A stretch of DNA of 64,000 nt from Phycisphaerae bacterium. Its GTDB lineage: Bacteria; Planctomycetota; Phycisphaerae; UBA1845; UTPLA1. The notes beneath the pieces are model-generated. The model saw only the letters and a program-made list of their open reading frames with translations, had not been told where the DNA came from and did not search any database. The position numbers were made by a program, and so were the translations under genes. The stretch lies in contig DATEMU010000002.1 in assembly GCA_035275405.1 (NCBI GenBank), positions 62,001-126,000 on the forward strand, given 5' to 3'. Of the stretch, positions 16,777-26,800 are shown one piece after another. How positions within the stretch are numbered: position 1 is the stretch's first letter; every line of letters begins with the position of its first letter.

Positions 16777-18522
16777 ATGATGACTCAAGCGCTCCTATCC
16801 GGATCATTGATCATCTTTGTCGGACTCGGCGGCTGCGATGTGCAGAAGCAGGAGCCAAGCGATCCGACGGTTGGCTATTGCTTTGAATACCATCCGGGCA
16901 GGGCGCGCGGCATTCAGATTACTCTCCGCGTCCCCGGTGAATCGGGGGACAGCAGTCGATTTGCTGTCGCTCCAAGCTGGGGAGGCGTCCAAAACTGCGA
17001 ACGATTTATCCATGACGTCCGCGCCAGGGACGACCAGGGCAACCCCTGTCACATCAGCAGGAACGGTCCGCACGGCTGGAAGGTGGCCCATCGGCCGGGG
17101 GCGATTCTGGAATTTGCCTATAAGCTCAGGCCCGCGGAGATCGATCCGCTCGCTGATCGCAAGACCATCTATGAACCCGTTGTTCGCGATGATCTGCTGC
17201 ACCTGATTGGCGAGACGGGCATGGTGTACCCGGAATGGCTTGAAGATCGCGGGCCGGTGAATATCGAACTCCAATGGGTCGGTTTCAAGGAACATGGCTG
17301 GAATACGGCCTCGTCGTTCGACGCCGGGAACGGACGGCTCCATTGCCCGCTGAAAAAGTTCCGCCGCGCCCTGTTTCTCGCGGGAAAGATCCGCGTTCAT
17401 GATCGCAAGATCCGCGGCGGCCTGCTTCGTGTCGCGATCCAGGGAGACGACTGGCGGTTTGAAGACCGCGAGATGGTCGACGTGATCGAGCGGATCATCA
17501 CGACCGAGCGGGAGTTCATGCAGGATTTTTCCGATCCGTATTACCTGGTCACGATCGTGGCCTCCGGTCCGCGGGCGTCGCCGAGTTCCTATTCGATGAG
17601 CGGGACGTGTCTGACCAATTGTTTTGCCATGTTTCTTTCGCCGGGAATCGCGGTCGATCCCCCATCGCCGCACCGCCAGGAGTTTCTTCGCCTCCTGGCC
17701 CACGAGTACTTTCATAACTGGAACGGCGGCAAGATCGGGACGGACGAGGCGGAGGAACTGGTCTATTGGTTCACCGAAGGTTTCACGGATTTCTATGCCT
17801 CGCGCGTACTGCGGCGGGCCGGATTGATCGATGATGCGCAATTCATCGAGCGCCTCAACGAGACTCTCCGCAGTTTGTGGCTGAGTCCGGTGGCGACCGC
17901 GCCGGGGCAAACGATTCGCGGCGAGTTCTGGTCGCGAGAGGAGGTCCAGAAGCTCCCGTATCAGCGCGGCGAGATTGTTGCGGTGCTTCTTGACGAAGAG
18001 ATTCGGCGCGCTTCGGGAAACCGCCGGACGCTCGATGATTTTATGCGCGAGCTTTTTTCCCCGTCGACGAGGGCCGAGCCGATGCAGACCGATCGGTTGA
18101 TCTCCAGGATGGCCGAGTGGACGAGCCCGCAGTTCGCCCAGTCGCTTCGCCAGACCGTTGTGGACGGCGCCCTTCCGGACCCTCCGCGGCAACTGAGCGA
18201 GCCGACGGCAGACAAATCGGAAGTCGAGCATTATCCGTATGAGCCGGGATTCGACATTGATGCCTCGATCGATTCCAAAGTCGTCACCGGTGTTCAGCCG
18301 GGGACTGCGGCCCATTCCGCCGGTCTTCGCGATGGCCAGCCGATCCTGGCTTGGAGTATTTACCAGGGTGATCCCGATCGTCAATTCGAAATGACGGTCC
18401 ACGAACAGCGCCAGCCTCGCCCGATCCGGTTCTACCCGCGCGGAAAAGCCATTAAGGTGCCGAGGTACACCCAGCGAATGAAATCGCGAATCGTGGAGAA
18501 TCCGTACTTCAAGGGAGGGTAG
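16777..18522 (+). CDS. M61-like metallopeptidase lipoprotein with PDZ-like tail
   Basis: 581 residues. The signal peptide ends LGGC (about residue 20). The centre carries HEYFHNWNGGK, with zinc ligands His309 and His313 and catalytic Glu310, and the third ligand Glu334 in WFTEGFTDFY, the gluzincin pattern of family M61 (glycyl aminopeptidase-like). Near the C-terminus VVTGVQPGTAAHSAGLRDGQPI resembles the ligand groove of a PDZ domain, common in M61 enzymes. The N-terminal ~230 residues are probably beta-sandwich. Expected role: an envelope aminopeptidase. It starts with MM at 16777; no operon partner is close. Confidence 0.85.
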   Translation: MMTQALLSGSLIIFVGLGGCDVQKQEPSDPTVGYCFEYHPGRARGIQITLRVPGESGDSSRFAVAPSWGGVQNCERFIHDVRARDDQGNPCHISRNGPHGWKVAHRPGAILEFAYKLRPAEIDPLADRKTIYEPVVRDDLLHLIGETGMVYPEWLEDRGPVNIELQWVGFKEHGWNTASSFDAGNGRLHCPLKKFRRALFLAGKIRVHDRKIRGGLLRVAIQGDDWRFEDREMVDVIERIITTEREFMQDFSDPYYLVTIVASGPRASPSSYSMSGTCLTNCFAMFLSPGIAVDPPSPHRQEFLRLLAHEYFHNWNGGKIGTDEAEELVYWFTEGFTDFYASRVLRRAGLIDDAQFIERLNETLRSLWLSPVATAPGQTIRGEFWSREEVQKLPYQRGEIVAVLLDEEIRRASGNRRTLDDFMRELFSPSTRAEPMQTDRLISRMAEWTSPQFAQSLRQTVVDGALPDPPRQLSEPTADKSEVEHYPYEPGFDIDASIDSKVVTGVQPGTAAHSAGLRDGQPILAWSIYQGDPDRQFEMTVHEQRQPRPIRFYPRGKAIKVPRYTQRMKSRIVENPYFKGG

Positions 18523-19287
18523 GCGACTCGCCAGAGGCCCCCCAAGGAGGCCCAAAGTGCCGCAAACGAGTGGAGCGGCGGCGGCGAACGGGAAGGAATC
18601 GCCTCTGCGACTAAACTCCGGGGCCGAGGGCACGGGGATAGGGATCAAACTTTGAGACGGAAAATAGTGGAAAAAAATGGAACGATCGTGAGGCAGGACG
18701 AAGAAGGGAGTGGGGAACAGAGAAAGGCAGGACGACGGGGTGGACGGTGTGCAGAGAAAAAAACAATGTGGCTGAATTAGCCTGACGAAGTTGAACTTCA
18801 TGTCTTCTCGCTTCATGGGCGCGAACTTTCTCCGGACGGCGGCAGTTGCATTCCATCGCTCGGCAATGCTTCGATACCTAACCAATACCTAATATAGAAT
18901 GGATTTGGGGAAAGACAAGTCGGGGCGGGCGGAATTTTTTCTGGCGGCATGACGACGTCTCGGCGTGGGGCCCCCGGCCCGATTTTTGGTTGCCTGTCCC
19001 TAATTACCTGCCCAATACTCGTGCTCAGTGCTCCCTCTGGGGGTTCTAAAAAATAATTAATTTGTGCGCGGCGGGAGGCGTGTCGGCGGGTTCGGTCGCT
19101 CGCGAGCGTAGGGCAATCCCCATCGGGTCAGAGGGTTATAAAAGCCCCCGGTGGTTGTCCGGAATCAGGGAGCGCGGCGGGGGGTCATTAATGGATGTAC
19201 TTCTGGCTCCTTTACCGCTTTTGCCGCATTAATTCCACTAGAATTTTCGGTAAGTGGTTTTTCACAAATTCGCCCGGGGAGCCTGAG
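18523..19287. other. Long intergenic region without a recognised gene
   Basis: This 765-base stretch lies between the M61-like gene and a small zinc-ribbon gene. The plus strand is purine-rich from about 18640 to 18760, then becomes AT-richer around 18880-18900 and 19040-19060 (ctaaaaaataattaatttg). A long minus-strand open frame runs through it and into the M61 gene but is antisense to a clear gene and has no family match. An uncharacterised RNA or the promoter of the zinc-ribbon gene could be here; I see neither clearly. Confidence 0.4.
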
Positions 19288-19527
19288 ATGAAGTGCCCAT
19301 CCTGCAAAAGTCCAAGCAGCCCTGTCACCATCCCCTGGCCCATGACCGTGGCGGGCGGCGGGTTCGTCGTCCAATGCAGTAGTTGTCAGGCGATCCTGGG
19401 ATTCCTGCCCAACCTGGCTTCGCTGGAGACTCGTCTTCGCGCGATCGAGCAGCGCATGCCGGCGGACCTGGTTCCTTCTCCCCTCACGAGCAGCGCGGTC
19501 AGCGGCAAAGAGCGGGAAGCGAATTAG
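19288..19527 (+). CDS. Small zinc-ribbon protein
   Basis: 79 residues. MKCPSCKS at the start and VQCSSCQAILGF at about 31-42 form a four-cysteine zinc ribbon; the C-terminal half includes a short predicted helix (LASLETRLRAIEQRM) and a Ser-rich tail. GGGGAG stands seven bases before the ATG at 19288, which decides the start against the upstream in-frame codon at 19195. The family is not recognised; similar small ribbons are often nucleic-acid or protein adaptors. It is followed at once by a palindromic repeat element. Confidence 0.65.
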   Translation: MKCPSCKSPSSPVTIPWPMTVAGGGFVVQCSSCQAILGFLPNLASLETRLRAIEQRMPADLVPSPLTSSAVSGKEREAN

Positions 19528-19533
19528 TAGTCC

Positions 19534-19650
19534 GTCTCAATTGTCCGCTCGGGTGGCCCGGTCTCGCAGCAGCGAGGCGTGATGCGCATCCAACACGGCC
19601 TGCCCGCTTCGCGGTCAGACCGTGCCACCCGGAACCGTACCTTCAATTGA
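19534..19650. repeat. Dispersed palindromic repeat element, copy A
   Basis: The core (19551-19630) begins GGGTGGCCCGGTCT and ends AGACCGTGCCACCC, so its ends are inverted repeats. Inside are CGCAGCAGCGAGG and CTGCCCGCTTCGCGG. Both flanks carry CAATTG (ctcaattg at 19536, ttcaattga at 19642). The reverse complement of copy B at 52716-52838 matches the core almost base for base. It encodes no protein of its own and resembles a REP- or MITE-like element. Confidence 0.75.
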
Positions 19651-20042
19651 TGAAGCGTCCGCGCGGCGATCGGTCGACGGCGCGGGCGGATACGGTTTTG
19701 TCTGTTTTTGGATACCGGAAATTCCTTATCCCGCGCGCTGGGAATGGCGCTGGCATCGGATGCGCAAGCTTTTCATTGACCGGGGGTTCTTCGAATTTAT
19801 TCCTGTAAACGCTGTGCACTGCGCGGTAAAATGATGCGAACTCGCCAGCGGGTTTGATTTCTTGTCACCGTCTGCGCTGAAGCAGTCGGAGGGAGGGGCC
19901 CTCCACCACTATCGGCGCATCAGCAGGGAGGAAAGGGCGCGGTGTTTTTCGCCGCGCGGCGGAGTTCATCGCGGTGCGAGCCGCGCATATCGAACGGGAA
20001 GCAGGGCTGATTGATGACAATTCTCGAACCCCACAGCGCAGC
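19651..20042. other. Intergenic region before the hybrid kinase
   Basis: No convincing gene. An ATG at 20014 with GCAGGG upstream opens a 24-codon frame that runs through the 14-G tract and stops at 20086-20088, right where the kinase frame can start with GTG. It is therefore either a leader peptide or an out-of-frame kinase start. Confidence 0.4.
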
Positions 20043-20056
20043 GGGGGGGGGGGGGG
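20043..20056 (+). repeat. Homopolymeric 14-G tract at the kinase 5' end
   Basis: Fourteen consecutive G residues lie 45 bases before the GTG chosen for the hybrid kinase and inside the longest version of its frame. Tracts of this length are prone to slipped-strand change in length and also to sequencing error. Confidence 0.9.
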
Positions 20057-20087
20057 TAAAACTCTGCGCGCTCAAGGACAACCTGTA

Positions 20088-22544
20088 GTGGTTTTGCCAC
20101 GACGGTCTTCCGCGATCATAGTGATCGCGGGCGGGTATGCCTTGCTGGGCGGCGCGATCTCGTTCAGCGGCTGGGCGCTCGACATCCCGCGGCTCACTGA
20201 TTGGGGCAACGATGGGATTTCGATCCAGCCCAATACGTGCGTCCTGCTGATGCTGGCGGGGGCGGCGGTGGTCTTCTATAGCCAGGGCCGACGACGGATC
20301 GTGCAGGCTCTGGGGGCGCTGGTCGCCATCGGCGGGGGCCTCACCCTTCTGCAATATTTCATCGGCGTCGACCTGGGGTTCAATCATCAACTGCTGTTCG
20401 GGCGGACGTGGGGCCAGTACACGACACTGACTCCGGGGCGGATGGGGCCGCCAGCCTCCAGTTGCTTTACGCTCATCGGCCTGGCACTTGTCTTCGCCGG
20501 CCTCGGCGGACGGCTCCGGCTGATCGCTTCGGGCTGCGGCGTGGCGGTGCTGGCGATCGCGATGCTGTCTCTGATCGGGTATCTCTATGGCGCGGACCGG
20601 CTCTACACTCTCCCGTACCTGACGGCGATCGCACTGCAGACCGCATGCATGCTCGCGAGCGTGGGCGTTGCGCTGATCGCGTCGATCCCCGAGCGGGGTC
20701 TTGCGGCCGTGCTCGCGCGGCGGGACGCGGGTGGCGTTCTGGCGCGCCGATTGCTCCCAGCCGTCGTCCTGCTCCCCATTGCCCTCGGCTGCGTGCGTCT
20801 GGCGGGGCAGACCGCGGGGCTGTACGACACGGCGTTTGGCCTGGCGGCCATGGTTCTGGCGATGATCGGCTGTTTCTTTGGCCTGTTGATTTGGACGTCC
20901 GGCGCGCTGAGCCGGACCGACGCGCTGCGCCGCGATCAGGAGGCGACGCTACGGGAGAGTGAAGAGCGCTTCCGGTCGCTGGCCTCGATTATCACCGACG
21001 TGCCGTGGGTGACCGACGCGTCGGGGGCGTTCATCGACCGGCAACCGGCGTGGGAAGCGTATTCCGGGCAGTCGTTTGAGGAATACATGGGTTTCGGCTG
21101 GGCGGCGGCGCTTCATAAGGAGGATCGGCCGCGCGTGTGGGAAACATGGCGGCGGGCCTGCGAGACCCGCACGCTTTATGAGTCGCATGGCCGGTTGTGG
21201 CACGCGGCGTCGGGGGAATATCGATATTTCACGGTCAAGGCGCTTCCGCTATTGGATGAACAGGGGGCGGTTCGTGAGTGGGTGGGAAGCTGCACCGATG
21301 TTCACGAGCGCAAGTGCATGGAGATGGAGCGGGAACGGCTGCTCGACAGCGAGCGGGCGGCGCGGACGGAGGTGGAGCGGATGGCGCGGGCCAAGGATGA
21401 TTTCCTGGCGACGGTCTCGCACGAGCTGCGCTCACCGCTGAATGTAATCTCCGGGTGGGCGCAGTTGCTGCAACAGGGAGACCGCGCAGAGACGACGCTG
21501 GCGGAGGCGAGCCGGGCGATTGTGGCGGCGGTGCGGACGCAGGCGCGGATCATCGATGATCTGTTGGACATGAACCGGATCGCGGCGGGCAAGCTGCGGC
21601 TGGAGATTGCCGAGGTCGACCTGGCGTCGGTGGCGGCGGCGGCGCTGGACTGCGTTCGCGAGAATGCTCAGGCGAAGAATATTCGCCTGGAATCGAAGGG
21701 GTGCGCGGAGGCGGGGCCGATGCGGGGAGACGGCGTGCGGCTCCAGCAGCTTATCACGAACCTTCTTTCCAATGCCGTGAAGTTCACGCCGGAGGGCGGC
21801 CAGGTGGAGTTGGCGATGGAGCGGGTCGAGTCGGACGTGGTGATCCGCGTGAGCGACACGGGGCCGGGGATCAAGCGGGAGTTTCTGCCGCGGGTTTTTG
21901 ATACCTTCGTACAGGCGGACAGTTCGGTGGCCCGGCGGCATGGCGGGCTGGGGTTGGGGCTGGCGATCGTCAAGAGCATCACGGAACTGCATGGCGGCTG
22001 CGTATCAGTGGAAAGCGCCGGCGAGGGCAAGGGGGCGACGTTCAAGGTTCGATTGCCTGCATGCGGCGTCGAGGCCCCCACACCGGACGAGCGCCTCTTG
22101 CCCGCCATGCGGGATTTGGACCTGACCGGAGTGCGCGTGCTGGTGGCGGACGATGATCCGACGGCCGCGGAACTTCTGCGTCGCTTCCTCGGGACGCCGG
22201 GCGCAGACATCAAGCTGGTCGGCTCGGGGGCGGAGGTGCTCGCCGAGGCGCGGCGTTTTGCGCCGGATATCCTGCTCTGCGACATCAGCATGCCGGACAT
22301 GGATGGATACGAGCTGATCCGGCGGCTGCGCGGAGCGGGGAGCCTGGTCCCGGCCGTCGCGGTGACGGCGTTCGCCCGACCGGAGGATAAGGCTCGCGCT
22401 TTGGAGGCGGGTTATGATCTGCACCTTTCCAAGCCGGTGAGCGCGCAGGAACTGATGGCCGTCGTGGATGCGGCACTGCTCAAGGGCCGCAATGCGCCGC
22501 ACGTCGTACTCGCGGCGAGGGGCGGCTGCCCTACCCAAACGTGA
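20088..22544 (+). CDS. Membrane-bound hybrid sensor histidine kinase
   Basis: About 818 residues. Some eight membrane segments (about 5-290) form an integral-membrane sensor. A PAS domain follows (ESEERFRSLASIITDVPWVTD), then a coiled linker, HisKA with His445 in SHELRSPLN, HATPase with N-box NLLSNAVKF and DTGPGI, and a receiver domain with phospho-acceptor Asp732 (LLCDISMPDMDG) and acidic pocket ADDD. A hybrid kinase of this type passes phosphate to an unlinked Hpt or regulator. Start: GTG at 20088 has AAGGA nine bases upstream; the frame also extends through the 14-G tract to a GTG at 19974, and an ATG at 20014 would be in frame at 12 or 15 Gs. Confidence 0.85.
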   Translation: MVLPRRSSAIIVIAGGYALLGGAISFSGWALDIPRLTDWGNDGISIQPNTCVLLMLAGAAVVFYSQGRRRIVQALGALVAIGGGLTLLQYFIGVDLGFNHQLLFGRTWGQYTTLTPGRMGPPASSCFTLIGLALVFAGLGGRLRLIASGCGVAVLAIAMLSLIGYLYGADRLYTLPYLTAIALQTACMLASVGVALIASIPERGLAAVLARRDAGGVLARRLLPAVVLLPIALGCVRLAGQTAGLYDTAFGLAAMVLAMIGCFFGLLIWTSGALSRTDALRRDQEATLRESEERFRSLASIITDVPWVTDASGAFIDRQPAWEAYSGQSFEEYMGFGWAAALHKEDRPRVWETWRRACETRTLYESHGRLWHAASGEYRYFTVKALPLLDEQGAVREWVGSCTDVHERKCMEMERERLLDSERAARTEVERMARAKDDFLATVSHELRSPLNVISGWAQLLQQGDRAETTLAEASRAIVAAVRTQARIIDDLLDMNRIAAGKLRLEIAEVDLASVAAAALDCVRENAQAKNIRLESKGCAEAGPMRGDGVRLQQLITNLLSNAVKFTPEGGQVELAMERVESDVVIRVSDTGPGIKREFLPRVFDTFVQADSSVARRHGGLGLGLAIVKSITELHGGCVSVESAGEGKGATFKVRLPACGVEAPTPDERLLPAMRDLDLTGVRVLVADDDPTAAELLRRFLGTPGADIKLVGSGAEVLAEARRFAPDILLCDISMPDMDGYELIRRLRGAGSLVPAVAVTAFARPEDKARALEAGYDLHLSKPVSAQELMAVVDAALLKGRNAPHVVLAARGGCPTQT

Positions 22545-22639
22545 ACCGCGCTTGAAACCTGTTCGTACTTCGATATGCTACGGTATGGATGCTGTCGCCG
22601 CGGCGATCGCGCGTCGTTACGCAGGGATGTGTTGAACCT

Positions 22640-23800
22640 ATGCAATCTTTAATTCGTCTCGCGCCATCGCGGATGCAGCGTTTTCAGCGTCCGGCCAAGG
22701 CCTCCTGGCCCATCCTGGCGGCGGTCATCGCCGTCGCGGTCGGTGTCTGGGGGCTTTATGCATGGAAATATGCCGCGCCGGCGAATTCGGGGGCGGGCCT
22801 GGCGGATTCTTCGGCGTCGCCGGCTACCGGCGAGGACGGCGCGCCGCTGACGACGCTGCGCGCCACGCGGGCGACGGACGACCTGGAACCCGAACAGCTT
22901 CCCAGCAGCGGGCTTTCACAGTCGGTCGGCGTGAACTCGCCTTCGAATCTGGAGGGCGAGGGGATTGAAATCAAGTTGAAGGGTGAATCAGCGGCTACGC
23001 CCGTTCCGATCACACAGCAGCCGGTTGTCTCACCCTCACCCCAGCCCTCTCTCTTGAAGGGAGAGGGGGGCTTGCGGGATGCACGGCTTTTCCTGGCCAA
23101 AGGCGATCTCGTCGCGGCTCGGAATGACTTTTCCGCGGCCTTGCAACGGGGACTTCCGCCCGATCAGGAGTCGGAGGCTCGCCACGAATTGGAGCGGATC
23201 GCCGGCGCCCTGCTCTTCAGCCGCGCGGCCAACACGACCGACCCGCTGACCGCCGTGCATACGGTAGCGCCCGGGGACTCCATCCACGCGATTGCCCGGC
23301 AACACCGGGTCACCGACGAACTGGTCATGAGAATCAACAACATCTCGGAGCCCAACCGGTTGGCCGTGGGTCAGCGGCTGAAGGTGATCAAGGGTCCGTT
23401 TCGCGCGGTGATCTCCAAGTCGCGTCATCGGATGGACGTGTATCTGGGCGAGGTGCTGGTGCGCTCGTTTCGCGTGGGACTGGGGACCAACGGCGGTACG
23501 CCGACGGGTTCGTGGATCGTGCGCAACAAGCTGGCCAATCCCGACTGGACCGATCCGCGAAACGGGCGGCACTATCTCGCGGACGATCCGGACAATCCGA
23601 TCGGCGAGCGCTGGATCGGCCTGGAAGGCGTCGCCGGCGAGGCGGTCGGCAAGCAGGGCTTCGGCATTCACGGCACGATCGACCCGGCCAGCATCGGCGA
23701 GAATCTCTCCATGGGGTGCGTCCGACTCGCGCCGGACGATGTGAAGTTCGTCTATGACCTCCTGGTCGAGCGGCAGTCGCCGGTCGAGATCCGTTCGTAG
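22640..23800 (+). CDS. LysM - L,D-transpeptidase (YkuD) protein
   Basis: About 386 residues. An N-terminal membrane anchor (about 23-39) is followed by a low-complexity linker to about 165, a short helical region, a LysM domain (HTVAPGDSIHAIARQHRV...NRLAVGQRLKVI, about 210-255) and a YkuD catalytic domain ending HGTIDPASIGENLSMGCVRL with catalytic Cys360. It should cross-link peptidoglycan (3-3 cross-links) or attach a protein to it. The linker contains an in-frame palindromic repeat. ATG 22640 is preferred to 22589 because the upstream residues do not fit a signal anchor. It converges with the large minus-strand gene. Confidence 0.9.
   Translation: MQSLIRLAPSRMQRFQRPAKASWPILAAVIAVAVGVWGLYAWKYAAPANSGAGLADSSASPATGEDGAPLTTLRATRATDDLEPEQLPSSGLSQSVGVNSPSNLEGEGIEIKLKGESAATPVPITQQPVVSPSPQPSLLKGEGGLRDARLFLAKGDLVAARNDFSAALQRGLPPDQESEARHELERIAGALLFSRAANTTDPLTAVHTVAPGDSIHAIARQHRVTDELVMRINNISEPNRLAVGQRLKVIKGPFRAVISKSRHRMDVYLGEVLVRSFRVGLGTNGGTPTGSWIVRNKLANPDWTDPRNGRHYLADDPDNPIGERWIGLEGVAGEAVGKQGFGIHGTIDPASIGENLSMGCVRLAPDDVKFVYDLLVERQSPVEIRS
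23045..23067. repeat. Palindromic insertion in the L,D-transpeptidase linker
   Basis: CCCTCTCTC (23045-23053) and GGGAGAGGG (23059-23067) can form a hairpin with one mismatch around ttgaa. With its flanks (ctcaccccag...) it looks like a small dispersed repeat of the ccctcaccccagccctctcc type that has entered the linker in frame, where it encodes SPSPQPSLLKGEGG. Confidence 0.55.
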
Positions 23801-23805
23801 GACCA

Positions 23806-26800
23806 TCAGTCCATCCGTTCGGCCACCAGCATGACATTGAGGAGATAGCGCGACGCCGGCGGGGCATTCACGGCGGAGGGCGCCGCTTCGCTTTCCCATG
23901 GAGTTCGCCGCGGGCCGCAGCCATAAAAGCTGCCGAACACGCCGTAGCGAAGGGTGATCTTGTATGCGTCCGGGATCATCGCGGATACCTCTTCGTCTCC
24001 AAAAACGCCCTGAGCCTTGAGCGCCGACGCGAGATAGGCGGCGAGGTCGAGGGTCATCGTGCCCGGCGCGCTGCGTTCGAGCGGCGTCCGATGCGGCAGC
24101 CGAAGGGGGCCGAGAAGGCGTCGCAGTGCGGCCGTGGATTCGTCTTTGGTATCGGCGGTCGCGTCCTGCGAAGCGTCGCCGGGCGAGGGGGGTGGCCCCC
24201 AGAGGCCCGCCGTCTCCACGGCCGGCAAATAGGCCGCGGGCCCGCGGATGGGTTGCGCCTGCTCGAGGATCCTCCCTTCACCGATCGTTCGGTCTCCCCA
24301 ACGAATCTTGAATACGTCATCTTCGACGCGCGTCTCCAGCACAAGCGGATCGAGCGTCAGCGTCACCATCTTCGGCGGGCCCCAGCGACTCGTTGTCGCA
24401 GGCGATTCCCCTTCAATTGCCCCTGTCGCCGAAGCGCCGACTCGCCGCTGACTTGTCGAGACGACAGCGACCACCCCATACCGGCCGTCGACGAGCTGGC
24501 CGCGGCGAAGATTGATTTGCGCGAGCCGCTCGCTGCGCTCCGCCGGATCGCGCGAGGCCGCCAGCCGCTGTCGATCCTGCGGCGACATGTGGCCGAGCGC
24601 ATGAAGCCAGCGCAAGACGGCGTTGGCGGTTGGCGGTCCGAGCCGACGCCCGATCTCGTCGAGTTCCACCAGGTGGACACCGGCCTTGACCGCCGCAAAG
24701 ACGCGCCAGTGCTCGGCGTGGTCCACCGACGCAATTGTCCGCGAGAGCTGGTCGAGTATACGGCCGGCGCTGGACTCGCAGCGTTGGTTGAGCAGGGCGC
24801 CGAGCAGGGCCAGGACGGCGTCGCGATGCCCGGCGTCCGCCAGGGGGATCAATTTATCCAGGACCGCCTCGCGCTCGTCGTGTGCGGGGTAGGAGTCCAT
24901 CAGACAGAGGGCGGCTCGCTCGGCAAAACCCGATTCGATGAGCGCCTGCAGCGCCTCTACACGCACGGCCGGACTCACCGCGTGAGTGGCGATCACCCCC
25001 TTCGTCAGCGGATCGTTTGCCGATCGTGCGAGGATGAGCGGAAAGGGCCCGTGGAGGGGGATCGCCCCTTCTCGCGCCGCTTCCACATGGTCGCGGCGGT
25101 GCTGAAGCTGCGCAATGAGCAGCCGATAGGCCGCGTCGCGCTGTGCGCCGGAATTCGACACGGCATCCTTGATAAAATCGGAGAAGCGCCGTCCGTACAC
25201 GGCGTCTCCCAGATCAATTCCGCACAGGGCATCGAGAAACGCGGTCTTCCGGCCGCGCCCGTGCAGCGACCACCACTGCGAAAGGAGGAGGTCGCTGGGT
25301 TCATCGCCGGCGGTTCCGAGCCCTCGGGCGACTTCCGCAATCTGCGACGCGGTTTCCGGCCTGGCACTGGCGATCAGGGCCTGAATCATCGGCCTCACGA
25401 TTGCGCGGTCTTCGATTTCCGCGGCCAGCGACAGCGCCGCGCGTTGTCCCGCAATCGACGCCTCCTCCAAGAAAGTCCAGTCCATCGGCGGGGGGCTTAA
25501 GGCGGTGAGGACCTTCATCGCCTCCCATGTAACGGCCCCATCCTCAGAACGAAGCAGCGCCCCCAGTATCGCCACGGCGTGCGAGCGGTCGATGGTCGGA
25601 GTGTTCGCGTCGGGGGCGGCTCGTTCGGGCGTTTCCGGCGCGCCGGGATCAACTCCGGCAGTCTGGCGCCACCAAATCCCGCCGTCCTCGATACCCAGTC
25701 CGAAGGCGACGAGCTGAACCCAACGTGCTTGCACCTGCGGCTCCGCCTCGGCGAAGCGATCCGACGTCTCTCCGAACAAGGCCCAGGGCGATTGTCCCGC
25801 GGGGTAAGTGCAATAATAGCGCCACGCCGCGACGCGCACCCGCTCCTCGTCGCGGATGGCCGCGGCGATCACGGCGCTGTCGACCTCGTCAGACCACGCG
25901 GACAACGCTTCCTCGTCGAAATCCAATTTGTCGGACTTCGCGACGAGCCGGTCGCGAAGTCGTGCGAGCCGCTCGATCGCCAGCGCGGCCATCGCACCGG
26001 ACGGGCCACGAAGCTGTGCCAGGGCGTCCGCGACGACGGAGACCGTCGTCCAGGACGGATCTTTTCCGGAGGGTTGCGGAGGGGCCTGACCGGACCCACT
26101 CTCTTGTAATTTTCGCAGAAAATCGAGATCGATCATCTCCTGTACGCCGCTGGGCCATTCAAAGCTCAGTCGCCCGGCGGTTTCCGGTATTTCCAGCAGA
26201 ATCGCCGCGGCGCCGGTCGACCGCATCGTCCGCGGCTCGTCACGCAGCTTGTCCTGACGAGGCTTTCCCGATTTTTGCGGATCGTCGGGAGGAAAGCGGC
26301 GCGGGCCGGTCTTGTTTCTCAGGACGACCAGCCCGGCATTTCCCTCGCCCGGCAGCGAATCCAATTGCTCGAAGACGGGGTCCTGCTCCAGACCGTCCAG
26401 GCGGATGCGGCCGTTGACCATCGGAGTGTTTCTCAGTCCGTAGTAGCCGCGGGCGTCTTTCCCCGCCAGCGTGGCCCGGGAAATCGACGGTAGAACCGCG
26501 CCCTCGGCCGGGCCGTTGCCGCGAGGGATTTCGTAACGAATCGGCAGGGTGAGGAAGATCTTCCCGTTCTCCGCGCGGACCCGCTCGTTCTCATCGACGA
26601 TCTCGCTGGAGAAGAGCGGCGTATCCATCGCCGCCGTCAGATCCACCTGGACCCACGACTCCAACGCGACTTTCCATTGACCGGCGAGACGCTTGATCGA
26701 TTCGTCGCCGGGGTTGATGTTCCACGCCCGACGGAGGTAGAACGCGGCCGTGTCCGCCCGCCCTGCCGCCTTCGCCCAGCGCGCGACCTCCAGCATCCGC

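Noticed and set aside
16804..18885. 693-codon minus-strand open frame across the M61-like gene
   Set aside because: Antisense to a gene with an intact HExxH...E site and signal peptide; no domain in its own translation.
19383..19834. Open frames running through repeat copy A (for example with LAAARRDAHPTRPARFAVRPCHP)
   Set aside because: The peptide is just a translation of the palindromic element; the same peptide appears antisense at copy B.
24091..25500. 469-codon plus-strand open frame inside the large secreted-protein gene
   Set aside because: Arg-rich shadow composition; the minus-strand frame runs uninterrupted with a signal peptide.
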